A stretch of DNA of 64,000 nt from Fasciola hepatica (lineage: Eukaryota; Platyhelminthes; Trematoda; Plagiorchiida; Fasciolidae), in assembly GCA_948099385.1 (NCBI GenBank), contig CANUEZ040000071.1, positions 558,001 through 622,000 on the forward strand, written 5' to 3'. The translations under genes and the position numbers were made by a program. The notes beneath the pieces were generated by a model. It was not told the DNA's origin. It did no database searches and saw only the letters and a list, made by a program, of their open reading frames with translations. Positions within the stretch are counted from its first letter, which is position 1. Every line of letters begins with the position of its first letter. Shown here one piece after another: positions 22,743 to 33,379 of the stretch.

Positions 22743-23270
22743 CTTCCCACCAAAATCCTCCCGAATCTTGACGGCATCAAAGGTTTGGCATAAGGGTACT
22801 GATTATTCTTGCCTACCTAGACCCTGCTGTCAGTGTACCTAACACCGTGTCGTCAACGATCTACTCGTGTTCGCACTTGATCCGGTGGCCACAATGACGC
22901 GGAATTACTCTGCGTCGTCCATGAAAAAGGCTGATCGATGGCAGACGTGAAGGGAAACATAGGTACTGCCCTCGGAAAAGCCGTCGGGGGCTGGCTGTGT
23001 GTATTTGTGTGAGAGTAGGCATCAGTGTATGATAGAATCACGGCTACCACCACACATGCGGACGGCCTTCAGCAACGTCAAAGAAAGACGGTGAGCACTG
23101 CAACGTGTTTGGTGGAGGTCATGAAGTATAAACGTGCACCATGTAAGTGGGTATGTGTCCATGGGTATGATAGTTCAATACGTCAGTATGTAGTAAGTGC
23201 TCTCACAATTCGGGGTTCCTTCAACCACCTGGAAGACGAGAGCGAAACAGTCTACTGGGTTTCCTTGATA
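22743..23270 (-). other. BEL-3 3' untranslated region and polypurine tract
   Basis: Shares CTGACAGCAGGGTCTAGGTA and flanking sequence with the BEL-2 3' UTR (reverse orientation). The polypurine tract is adjacent to the LTR at 22743-22765. No coding frame recognised. Confidence 0.65.
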
Positions 23271-24420
23271 TCGGCTTCTCAGCCTTCACTCTCCAGGAGG
23301 CTTATACTACGCACGTCACGGATTAGCGTTCCGTGGGCCACCTTCAGCTTCACGGTTCCTATATTTTCGTCAGAGCCTTCAATGGTTTCCATAACCAAGC
23401 CCAAAGGCCATGTGCTGAAATGCGCTTGTTTGTCTGCGATCGGTACAACATCCTCAGCCTTGAATGGTCTTGTCTTGATCAGTCATTTTTGCCGAGCTTG
23501 CAGAGCCCGTAGGTACTCCTGAAGCCGTCGCCTCCAAATAACCTTTGCAAGATAGTTTGACTGCTTTCATCCATGGATGTAGCTTCCGCGAACGTTTACC
23601 GGCCTTGGAAACTCTCGTTCGACCGTACCGTTATTTAAGTCGTTCGGGGTAAGCGCCTGATGGGCGAGGTCACCGTTGGTTACTGGAACCAGCTGGCGGT
23701 TGTTCAGAATTCTGTCGACCTTAGTCATGACGGCGCCCAAAGTTTCGTAGTCGGGCGACCATTGCTCAACGATCGGCAGCAATATTTGTCTGATGGGCCG
23801 GATCACGCGTTCCCATACGACGCCGCGATGACTGGATTGAAGTGTCATCGTGTGCCATAGACCACGATCCGGTTCTGCTACTCGTCCCTTCTCACTTATT
23901 GTGCCAAAGCTGCAATCCCCGGTGAGCGCCCACAAAGTTTGATACATTATCTGAGTATATATCATCCGGTGCACCTCTTCGGTTGATAAATCTTTGCAAG
24001 GCCCGTAGAAACGAATCGGTCGTCATCGAATGTGCGACTTCTAGGTGTATCGCTTTTGACTTCGTGCACGTCCTGATAAACTCGCATCGTTTTCCAATCT
24101 CTTCCCGCACTTGATCCACAAGGGCCCGAAAAGTCCAACCCGGAGTCGCTGAACGGCCACCAGCCCGTAGTCACCCTGCATTCTGGTAGTGGGGCCATGA
24201 GTTGTTTGCCTGCTGTGGCATTGCGTCTCCTGCATTGCAGACAACGTCGGATTACGCGTTTTACAGTCGCTCTTCCTCTCAGCAACCGAAGGCGCTTTCG
24301 GGTGACGCTCGTAACGTGACTTCCTCCGGCATGTCCCTCTACGGCGTGGAAGTTGTGGATAATTACCTCCATCACAGGGCGTTGAGCCGGCAGCAACGTA
24401 GGGTACTTATATATTGGAAT
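23270..24420 (-). pseudogene. pol: BEL-3 integrase with DUF5641-type end, degenerate
   Basis: On the minus strand: KYPTLLPAQRPVMEVIIHNF, then HAVEGHAGGSHVTSVTRKR with the zinc-domain histidines, ATVKRVIRRCLQCRRRNATA with the cysteine pair, and APLPECRVTTGWWPFSDSGL leading to DFSGPCG. The core continues at 23567-24119 with KAIHLEVAHSMTTDSFLRAL and DNVSNFVGAHRG (second Asp), and ILNNRQLVPVTN near the end. The C-terminal domain (QEYLRALQARQKW ... GTLIRDVRSISLLEGEG) lies at about 23275-23525. Frame changes and stops are present. Its N-terminal end is cut by LINE A. Confidence 0.85.
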
Positions 24421-25999
24421 ATTGGTATATTTCTCGGCCATGGTCGAGACGCACGCTCTAAAGCATGATCATGGTGTACACGTTACTCAATAAGATGAAA
24501 TGTTCACATATTCTAAGCATGAAAGTCGACAGTATTAGAGATGAAAAACCAATGACAGGAAAAGTTTGAATGGACCATTCTGATAATGGTTTGCGCGGCA
24601 GTTTTAAACCGGTTTCGAATCCGGATCAGGCAGTGGTGCACGGTGGAGATATCGAGAAAATCGTTAGCGCAGTGCTAAGCAGGCATTATTAACAAGAATG
24701 ATGCAAGCCCAGGAAACCAGAGGACAACTAAGGTTCTGCAGATGGAATAAATTTTGAACAAGAAGAAAAAGGGTGGAAAATCGACGCATGCGAAGAGGAT
24801 AGCGATCTATGAAGACAATGCAGACCCTGAATGACGGATTTACCGGAGTTCTGTAAACGGAATGAGATTCGAAGCAGGGGGACATGAGGCCAGTTTCGTG
24901 AAAGTGAACACCGGTGGATGTGGGAGAAACAGCAGTCCATAAAAAGGTGAGTTTAGATTCAGGGCCAGTAACATGTACTATTCAGAAATAAGAAGGCGCG
25001 ACTGGAGGGTCCTCGAGAAGTGGAGTCAATTTCCAGCCGGCTACGGTTCGGAGAAAAGATAACCTGTGTTAACGGATAATAAAGTGGGAAAATCTTCGCA
25101 TGGACTTCAGCGTTATGCTGCTTCAATGACAAATATATATGTATGTGATGACGCATTTGCCTTCAGTGTTATTCTGGTAACGTACGACATCGAATGCGTA
25201 AGTTTCGTCTGGCAGGGCAAAGTATGTGTCAGTCAATCAGCCGAGTGTGGCTGTATGTTAGCGGCATGCGCGTGAGCTGGAATTAGTGTTGGTTGCGTTA
25301 GAAAACGCTGAACGATCTGATAAGCAATTGAGGGTATCTCCTGTTGTGTGGTTGGATTTCGGTCCCAGTCGCCATGGTAGGTTCCACTTGAGTCTCTGTC
25401 CGTACGAGTCAAAGCGGCCTCCTTGGTTAGCCAATTTGGCGACTGAGATGGTGGGAGACAACGACCTGAAATAAAGGGAGATTGCAGTCTGAACGTGGTT
25501 CCAGCTGTGGGTTATGATAATATATGAAGACGATAAACAATGGATTGGTTAGGTCTACGTGAGTGGGGCATGGGTAAAATAGGCTCGCAGTGGATTTGAG
25601 CTATACTGCTGCAGGCTGACGAAGTTGCGTACACAGGCTTGGTAGCTGTATGCATTTCAAAGGATTAATGATTTGCCCGTGGTTAGTAATGATAACCCTC
25701 AATACCGTTTGCTTACGCAGAACGCAGTTTGGCACGAGGCGATAGGATATGCTTGAAATAACAGACAGAGCGAGTAGGACAATCATACTGTTTGCGTGGC
25801 GCTACGCTGTTACTGTCTCTTTCGGTATAGTGGTTATTCTATACTGAGTAGTTTCTGAGGAGTCAAAGTAGAAGGAACTATTGGGGTGACAGTGGTTATA
25901 GATTAGAGGTAATTATTCTGTTTAGGCATTGTAAACTGGTAGGTTTACGCTTAGGTGATGGCAACTGCGACGTATGGTGTGGCACATCCTAGATTATCA
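24421..25999 (-). repeat. LINE A 3' region
   Basis: About 1.5 kb shared with LINE B (54776-56330) and LINE copy 1 (1974-3520). No protein domain; conserved short frames reflect DNA identity. The minus-strand 3' end reads CCGAGAAATATACCAATATT, with no long homopolymer tail. Confidence 0.7.
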
Positions 26000-26329
26000 A
26001 GGGTTCAGGTTAGTATCCAGCGTTTTCCTGATAAGCTCTATCAAGAGACATATAAGGATTCGTAAGAGCGATCAGTTTTTGGATATCCAGAGCTACGTGT
26101 AGTCCAGACTTAAACATAATTAGGGAATCTACGGAATGGACTTCAGCTGGGAGTTTATTCCACAGGGTTGCATATTTCAGGAGGAAGAAGTTGATGGTAA
26201 AAAGTTGGGATTGTTTTGCTGTCCTAGATCGCATGAATGAACCGCTGAGTTCCGTAATTGCTGCAGCGGTGGGGCCAACCCTATGCGGGTCTAATTGAGC
26301 CTAGGTTGCTTAGAGCGGTTATTTGACTT
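26000..26329 (-). pseudogene. Second RT C-terminal tail in LINE A
   Basis: Downstream of the RT stop, the minus strand reads DPHRVGPTAAAITELSGSFM, then RTAKQSQLFTINFFLLKYAT, LWNKLPAEVHSVDSL and NPYMSLDRAYQENAGY before a stop at 26010. This parallels the genuine RT tail upstream (SNFFINKYASLWNKLPQ ... NPYISRAQAFEVGIGY). So two RT C-termini lie in tandem. The same arrangement is present in LINE B and partly in LINE C. Confidence 0.75.
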
Positions 26330-28711
26330 ATTAGTACCCTATACCTACCTCAAAGGCCTGAGCCCTTGAAATATACGGATTGTATAACCTAGTCAGCGTG
26401 TCCACCGTTAGGGCTATGCTATTTCCTGTTTGAAAGCCACCGATGTCGGTGATAATGCCCGAATTTGTTGTGGTAGCTTATTCCACAATGAAGCGTACTT
26501 GTTAATGAAGAAGTTTGACCGAAGAGCAAGCTTCGGCAAAGGGACAGACACCAAGAACTCATTGTTACGTGAGGGATAATTAGAAAGGGTTCTCACGTGC
26601 TGTGCTGAACTACATGATCTATTCTTCAAGATATTTTGAAAGAATAGAAGGTTATTTCTTATGCGGCGTAGCCATAAGGGATCGATTTTCAGACGCTCAC
26701 AACGTTCCATGTAATTGGAGGGCGAAGAAAAACCTATGAGCTGTTTCGTGAATGCCCGTTGTACGTTCTCAAATGCTATGCGGTCCCTTTGTCGCATGTT
26801 GGAACAAATGATTGAGCCGTATTCCAGAACAGGTCTAACATGGGACTCAAAAATGTTTAGTTTACTTTCTGGCAAAATAAATGTTTGATGTATTAGCCCG
26901 ATCGTACGGCGTGCTTTAGCCACCTGGATGGCTGCGTGTTCCGAAAAGTCAAACGTACATGAGTAGTGTAGACCCAAGTCACTTACCTGAGAGTTATTGG
27001 GGATGAACTTGCCGTTTATACTAAATCTTCCAATGGGGACGTGACATTTATACGTAATATTACTTTTTTCGGCGGAAAAACTCATTTTCCAATCATTACT
27101 CCAGGAGCTGAGAGCGAGCAGTTCCCTTGCGATGTCATCTATGGTAGAGGCTAACGCCGCGGGCTCAAAAGTGTACACGATTTTGATATCATCTGCAAAC
27201 AGGAAGGGAACTCCCCGTTGGAAAATGGTAAATATATCGGTAACGTACATTAGGAACAGTAATGGGCCGAGTGCACTACCTTGTATCACCCCACTGGTTA
27301 CGGGATGGGGTTCGGACAAATTTCCACCTATACTTACAACCTGGTCTCGGTATGTTAAATAGGATGCAAACCAAGCGAGCATTGGGTCCACGATTCCATA
27401 AGTTTTGATCTTCTGTAGTAACCGGACGTGGGATACCCGGTCAAACGCCTTGGTCATGTCCAAAAAGATCACGATTGCCGATTTACCAATATTGACAGCC
27501 TCTGTGACCAGATTGAGAAAATCGGTCATGCATGTCGCACATGATCTGTTTTTCAGAAAACCATGCTGACCAGCGTTGATTAGATTATTGTTAAGAAGGT
27601 GACGTGTCAGCCTCTCCTTGATCATTTTCTCCATGATCCTGGACACGACCGGGGTGTGGTTCACCGGCCGATAGTTAACTGGATCTAGACGTGATCCTTT
27701 TTTGTGCATCGGTATGATAGTTAAAGTTTTCCATTGGGAAGGGAAAACACTGCACCTGAGTGACAAATTGAATATGTTTGTCAGCAACATTGGAACATCT
27801 TCGCCACCTCGACTAAAAATGGCCGGTGGTAATGCATCTGGACCTGGCCTGCAGGACGGTCTTGTTCTTGCAACATGGACTGAAACCTCCTCAGGGTAGA
27901 ACACTACCGTCGAGAAAGTTACTGATGTCACCGGATCTAGAACGGGGAAGGATGTGGCATCATCCGTCGTTAAAGAGGAGGCAAAATAGGTGCTGAAAGC
28001 CTCCGTAATCAAAAGAGGGTCACGCAAGCATTCATTATTATAGTTCAAATATGGGATGTCTTGGTTAGGTTGCTTGTTTCTGACCTTCATTAGCCTGGCC
28101 AGTGCTTCCACCTTGTTTGGGTGGCTTAAGGCATCTGGTTCCTGCTTCTTCTTAGAAGAATCCAAACACAATTTAATCGTACGGGATATACGTATTATTT
28201 GAAGATACGACGAGAAGTCCCTCGTCTTAGTGAATCTTCGTTGGAGTTTGGCTACGTTACCGTTAAGATGATCTAGAGAGTTCCGCTGTTTGCGTATGAT
28301 AGGCCCCGAGGCTGGATTGATTTTGTCGAGGCAGTAGTGAAGATTAGTATACAGTTGGGCAGCTGCTATCTCTAGGTCATTAGATAAAAACGATTCGTCC
28401 CAGTTTAAGGAACGGATAAAAGAGGGTAGACTATTCCAGCAAGCTTTATGTTATTGCTTATTGGTGGTCGGAAGGTGTGTTTCTGCTGACTTATCAGTGT
28501 GAGGCCAAGGTGCAGTAAAGACACAGGATACCATCTTATGGTCACTACCGGTGAAGCGACTTAAGATTTGGGTATCTAAATTCTTGATACCAATAGAGAA
28601 GATAAGGTCTAATGTATTTCTCCCTTGAGTGGGGGATAAAACATGCTGTACCCAATTACCCACATGGATACACGAGTCGGGGCTCAGGTGAGTGTTGGTC
28701 AGCCAACGCAT
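26330..28711 (-). pseudogene. LINE A endonuclease end and reverse transcriptase
   Basis: Minus strand. The endonuclease C-terminal part includes LSPTQGRNTLDLIFSIGIKN and RFTGSDHKMVSC. An in-frame TAA at about 28450 follows THLPTTNKQ; LINE B has a Tyr codon there. Then come a linker and the RT (26414-28171): CSVFPSQWKTLTIIPMHKKG, YRPVNHTPVVSRIMEKMI, VIFLDMTKAFDRVSHVRLLQ, GVIQGSALGPLLFLMYV and FADDIKIVY (FADD codons at 27188-27199). A one-base deletion near 26420 shifts the frame before the natural C-terminus, and one Ile codon is missing relative to LINE B. RT would copy element RNA at the nicked target. Decayed only by point lesions, hence young. Confidence 0.9.
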
Positions 28712-28714
28712 CTA

Positions 28715-29267
28715 GCGGTGGCAATCCATCAATGAGTTTGGGGTTTAAGTGCCTTTACTCGCCTCTTGGAGATGATATTCTTTTGTCGATTGGTCCCACT
28801 TCTTCCGCCCTCTCGAGTTCTCGGTGAAAGCCTCTTGATGTATCATCCTGAATATATCGTGTTCTGCGGCTCGCAATTCATCGCAGCTTATCGGACCCGC
28901 TCGTATCCGGCCAGAGGGTCGGATCCATTCCATGCCTAGCAGATGTCTCTTGAACCTGACCAACCAAACTAATGCACGAAGTATCTTCATCCAGGAAGAC
29001 GATCCAACCAATAGTGACAAAAAGAATGTCGCTCAACGATAGTGGCCGCCATCACTACGCCTTCGAACTTTAGTTCCAATTACAGAGGGGGTATTAGTCC
29101 GTACACAAGCCAGTCCCGTTTAGGCATTTGCATTTGAATTTCGGTCCTCCCATTCACGTGTATAGTTGCCTGAAGTCGGTCGTACCTCGGGAGCACAGAT
29201 CAGCTGGATTATAGCCAGACCTGACATATTTTCACTGGTTCATTGCCGATTCGTCGTGGATAATCGT
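28715..29267 (-). pseudogene. pol: BEL-3 RNase H-integrase linker
   Basis: Minus strand from the RTE boundary: TIIHDESAMNQ then KYVRSGYNPADLCSRGTTDF (28.9-29.3 kb). The first residues align exactly with BEL-1 TIIHESTKTDQWHYVQSG and SADFCSRG. The linker ILRALVWLVRFKRHLL, GPISCDELRAAEHDIFRMIH and QEAF follows (28745-29020), typical of BEL/Pao. Stops at several points. It ends at the LINE A junction. Confidence 0.85.
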
Positions 29268-29479
29268 CATCATCATCGTCATCATCGTAGAGTGTTAAGC
29301 AGTAGGGAAAGCTCCATTGACCACTGCCTTTATCACCATCTTGCACGCTGAACTAGAAAGTGTGAATATACAAGATGGACAGGGACTGGACCTACATGGG
29401 TGGGAAAAGAAAAGAATGCCCTGGTGGCCAACACACGGAATACACAGTCTAACTGTACAGACGCACATCGATCAGTCAT

Positions 29480-30181
29480 TATGATTCGACAGAAAGTGAC
29501 AACACGGTTTGTTGTCATATTCTTCAGTGTCTTCAGCCAACTGGCAAACGGATATTTTGGACCCCAACCACGAAGACGTGAAGCACCTACTTTCCCTAAG
29601 TTTGCTGTACATTTTCTCATTCCTCGCTGCCACGTCATCTGTTGACCTCCACGTGGTCACTTCCACTCCCTAGGAGGAACGGAGAATAGGACGCGATACG
29701 GTAGACATGTGTTTGCCATACGTAACACGTGCCCCAATCAACGAAGTCTACTAAGTTGGATACGCTGTGACAAAACGTTCTCCGAATTAGTACCCAATAC
29801 TCGATTTCTGACCTCATCATTGCTCACTCGGCCAATCCACCCGATCTTAGCGATACTATGTATACATCGGTGGTCGAAAACCTCAAAACAACGAATATCT
29901 TCAGCACGCAGACTCCAAGTCTCGCAACCATACAACAAAACTGAACACACTGCGGCACAGTATACACGACCTTTCAACTTCAGTGAAATATCAGATCGGC
30001 GCCACAAGTGCTTCAGTCCAGCGTACGCCGTTCTAGCCTTGGATATACGCGTGCTCACCTCTACTACTGTGCTCGCATTCGTCGTCACGCTGCTGCCGAG
30101 GTACGTGAAGTGGCCGACAACTGACAGCACCTCCCCATCGAGCATCAAGCTCGGAATCGTTGACGTCCAGTCCTGTAACAT
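29480..30181 (-). pseudogene. RTE LINE C-terminal region
   Basis: Minus strand 29738-30181: DGEVLSVVGHFTYLGSSVTT, EVSTRISKARTAYAGLKHLW, LLYGCETWSLRAEDIRCFEV and FDHRCIHSIAKIGWIGRVSN. It continues in a shifted frame (29480-29660) with MTWQRGMRKCTANLGKVGAS and GWGPKYPFASWLKTLKNM. Both blocks are standard at the C-terminus of RTE polyproteins. Confidence 0.88.
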
Positions 30182-31337
30182 CCTCTTGCACTTTTAAGGT
30201 GCAAAGCGCATGCCGAATGGAGCTACAGCTCTTCCAATTCTATCTAGTGTAGGTTGAGCATGTTCCGTGGATTTGAACAAGCAGACAACGTCGTCCGCGT
30301 AATCTAGGTCACACAGCTTTCCTCTATTTTCTATTTAGACGCCTACATCCTGAAGATTTTGCAGCGTACTCTCCATTATTTCGTCCATGATGAAGTTGAA
30401 CAGGAATGGAGACATGGGACATCCCTGTCGAACACCACTGGTCGTCTCGAACCGACCGGATAATTCACCGGAAACTCTAACGCTGCCAGAAGTATGACAA
30501 TACAATGATCTCAGTAGGTTCACGAACTTCTGGAGCATACCTTTTTGCTGAAAAGCACTGAAAAGCGCTGTTCCATCAACTGAATCGAAGGCGCCTTTCA
30601 AGTCTAAGAGAACCATTATTGTCGGTCGGCGGCGCGTGTGACGCGTTTCTAGTAGTCGGCGAAGAGTAAAAATCTGGTCGATGCATCCCCGACCTGGACG
30701 GAATCCAGCCTGCTGATCGCGGGTGTTCCTCTCGCGAGCCGGTGTGAGACGGTGCCGCAAAATCGAGGCTAACACTTTGGTGATTATCGGAATGAAGCTA
30801 ATCCCACTATGGTTACTAGTCATTGTGTATTCCCTTCTTGAAGGTGGGAACAATCAACGACTCACTCCATATTAACGAAATACGCTCCTCGTTCCAAATG
30901 TCACGAAGCAAGGCGGTAAGTGATTTTATCAAATCATTCCCACCCTGTTTGAAAATAACTGGGGGAAGTTCGTCGGGACCTGCCACTTTCCCTCGCTTTA
31001 GTGATCGAATGCATGACTCTACTTCTACTTCCGATGAGGGTCCCAGCGATACCACCCAAGGAGTCGCAGTTTTTAATACAGGAGTAACTACACTAGCGTG
31101 CGGCCAGCTAAACTGTCCCTTGAAGTATTCGGCCCATCGGTCAAGCCTTTGCTGTTTGCTATGGATGGGTTCTCCATTCTTATCGCATATCGTTTCACTG
31201 ACCTGGGTGGGCCGTTCTCCGGTGCCATGGATAAGTCTGAATAGTTTTTGACTGTTACCTGAAGCAGCTGCTATTTTCCTTTCTTCGGCAACCTTGACCC
31301 ACCAATTTTCGCGATCATTCCTGAGGCTTTTCGTAAC
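30182..31337 (-). pseudogene. RTE LINE reverse transcriptase core, degenerate
   Basis: Minus strand in two overlapping frames. 30816-31055: SLKRGKVAGPDELPPVIFKQ. 30335-30853: GISFIPIITKVLASILRHRL, QQAGFRPGRGCIDQIFTLRR, MVLLDLKGAFDSVDG and TTSGVRQGCPMSPFLFNFIM. The catalytic DYADD is encoded at about 30291-30306, after a stop in CTATTTAGAC. A further in-frame TAA at about 30195, just before KCKRMLQDW, replaces what is normally a sense codon. The motif wording is characteristic of RTE-clade RTs. Confidence 0.88.
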
Positions 31338-32687
31338 TTACTTTCGTAGCTTTCTCCGCATCTTATTCGTCTCCTTACGGTTCGAGAGCTGACGCTTTTG
31401 CTCCATTATACTCAGCGAATCTTGCGAGATCCAGTGTCTTTGATGGACAACGGATCTAGGACCACAGGCAAAACCTGCTGCAACGTGCATCGCCTGTTTG
31501 AAATGAGCCCAATGTTCATCTACATTGCTGTTTTTCGTAGATCCTAGCTCATGTTCTAACTTCTGCTCGTAACGGGTGCGTACTTCTGGATCACACAAAC
31601 GTTTCACGGCTAATCGGGTTTGCGGTTTGCAACGATGATCATGGAGCTGGAGAGATAATCGCATTAAAGCTAATGCATGGTCCGATTCTACGTACGTGGA
31701 CCAGTAAGATCTACAGTTCTGAACAGAACTGCGCCACCAGTAGCTTACGGCGATATGATCAGTCTGACTCAAAGTACCTGCAGAGTTAGAGCACCATGTC
31801 GCTGTGCGACGCGAGCTGTGTCGGAAATTAGTGCTAGACAAGAACAATCGATTGTCTGCACAAAACTGGAGAAGCCTATCCCCGTTATCTCTACGCTCAG
31901 CGGATAAAGCACAACACCCACCTAAACAGGCTTCTGACACACTAAGTTTGCCAACTTGTGCATTGAAGTCACCAGCTAGCACTACAATGTCAGAACCTTT
32001 ACTGCTGCGAACGAGGGTGGCGAGGGCATCATAGAACTCATCTTTCTGCAAGTCTGAGCTGCAGTCCGTTGGGGTGTATTTCGAGATCACAAACAAATTG
32101 CGCTCAACACAACTATCCTTTCGAAAACCAACTGACCCCTGGAGTCTCACAGCACATAAACGACTGTTAACCGGGATCCAATCTAAAAGAGCAGCCTCAG
32201 CCTTCTCAGTAAAGACTATTCCTACACCACGTCGACTCGCAGCTTGAGCTACTTCGTCTCCTGAAGTGCGCAGAAAATAACTCGATGAGATACCAGGAGC
32301 AGTTAGTTGAATCACACTGCTCGAATCCTGGATACGCGTTTCACTTATACAGCAGACATCAATCTTCAGAGAGTTCATTGTGAGGGCTAGGCAAGCCTGC
32401 TGACCGACCTGCATGATTGTACGCACGTTAAAGGGGCCGAGATTCAGAGGCCAAAGAGGCTTGAGAAAATGTGAGTTACCAGACGGAGGATTATTCCCGA
32501 CACTATTTGAAAGTGAATCGTTGCGAGTATCGACCGTGTTATCAGTGGGAGCATAATGGGTGGATAGATGGGGCAAAGAGGGGTGATTGGGGACAGAAGA
32601 CAAAAGTTGAGTAAAAGAGGGGGAACTCTGAGCAGTAGCCCATTTATCACTACCCACTCCGCTCGATGCAATGGACAGCGCGGTCAT
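31338..32687 (-). pseudogene. RTE LINE endonuclease (EEP family), N-terminal part
   Basis: 449 codons open on the minus strand. After a Ser/Pro-rich N-terminus come LNLGPFNVRTIMQVGQQACL, KIDVCCISETRIQDSS (catalytic Glu), RRGVGIVFTEKAEAALLDW, VVLAGDFNAQVGK (DFN motif) and SQTDHIAVS ... ESDHALALMRL (SDH motif). So all hallmark residues of an AP-like endonuclease are visible. A post-endonuclease basic region (ISQDSLSIMEQKRQLSNRKE) is typical before RTE RT. The frame ends at 31338 through a frameshift rather than a natural terminus. The enzyme nicks target DNA to prime reverse transcription. Confidence 0.9.
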
Positions 32688-32991
32688 GATTATCCTGCAC
32701 GACGATTGATGCAGTCCATGGTAGGTGTTGGACGGGTACTGCTAGGGTGTCCAGCCACAAAGCAGGAGAACGATTAGGGTCCCCATCCAAAGCCTTTAGT
32801 TCGAACAAGAACCTATCCGCAAGGCAGCGGGATGGGTTAGTGGAAGCCTATTTGCTTGGATCAATTATTCTTCCACTGATTTTGCCGACTGAGTTACCAG
32901 CTCAAATCAACCCTCAACCTGGAGGACCATGAACTTTGTCTGACCTCTACCTATTGACCTGTCAGGCATGATTGCATCTCCGGCTTAAACA

Positions 32992-33379
32992 GGATAATCG
33001 TGAGTCGGTTAGCAACTAAAGTACTAAACCGGCTCCGGACTTCGGTAATGTAGTGAAGTACTATCGCTGAGCGCGTCCAAAAGCTAGCCGACCAAATATA
33101 GAAGTCGAAACATCTCTTCACCGCCTTTACCGCCCTGACTGCTAACACGGATGCGCTGAGTTTAAAACGTGAGATAGAGACCGACTTCAGTGGAGCAACT
33201 CGGGCTTCAGCGAACAGGATCCTCGTAGTATGTTGCCCGCCCTCCGTGTACCATCGTCCGTACACCACAGCTCCATAACCGACTTCGGATGCATCGGAAA
33301 AGGCACGTAGTTCTCCTGTCCGTACCGCATGACCAGGGGCAAAATACGTGGTATCCTTTTCACCCACTGATTCTGACAA
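32992..33379 (-). pseudogene. pol: BEL-3 RNase H fragment
   Basis: Minus strand: GELRAFSDASEVGYGAVVYG (intact SDAS), RILFAEARVAPLKSVSISRF, AVRAVKAVKRCFDF and FWTRSAIVLHYITEVRSRFS. It aligns with BEL-1 RNase H (LHLFSNASEIGYGIVAYG ... FWTDSATVLYYINN); here the FWTDS Asp is Arg. The right end is cut by LINE C at about 33370 and the left end by the RTE insertion. Confidence 0.88.

Larger units (their letters stand above)
24421..28714 (-). mobile_element. LINE A: CR1/Jockey-type LINE inserted in BEL-3
   Basis: Minus strand, 5'-truncated in the endonuclease domain (28714), with RT, a second RT C-terminal tail and a long 3' region ending at 24421. It splits BEL-3 between the integrase linker (HLNPKLIDGL at about 28720-28750) and the integrase N-terminus (KYPTLLPAQRP). 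About 15 BEL codons are missing at the junction and I see no target duplication, so the insertion probably caused a small deletion. It is nearly identical to LINE B (54776-58820) over their shared length. Confidence 0.85.
29268..32991 (-). mobile_element. RTE-clade LINE inserted in BEL-3 RNase H
   Basis: 3.72 kb on the minus strand, flanked by the 10-bp direct repeat GGATAATCGT (29258-29267 and 32992-33001). Removing the insert and one repeat copy restores the BEL RNase H reading across TIIH(D/E)S. The 3' end carries a CAT/ATG trinucleotide-type tail (about 29261-29289), which is characteristic of RTE elements. Order is AP-type endonuclease, RT, C-terminal region. Length is close to full-length RTE. 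Broken by frameshifts and at least one nonsense codon. Confidence 0.93.

Noticed and set aside
23025..23522. 165-codon plus-strand frame as a host gene
   Set aside because: The opposite strand reads the BEL-3 integrase C-terminal domain (QEYLRALQARQKW ... RDVRSISLLEGEG); the plus frame is antisense.
24601..24650. tRNA-like B box (GGTTTCGAATCC) in the LINE 3' region
   Set aside because: One base longer than the consensus, no A box or acceptor stem, and the copy at 2160 does not preserve it.
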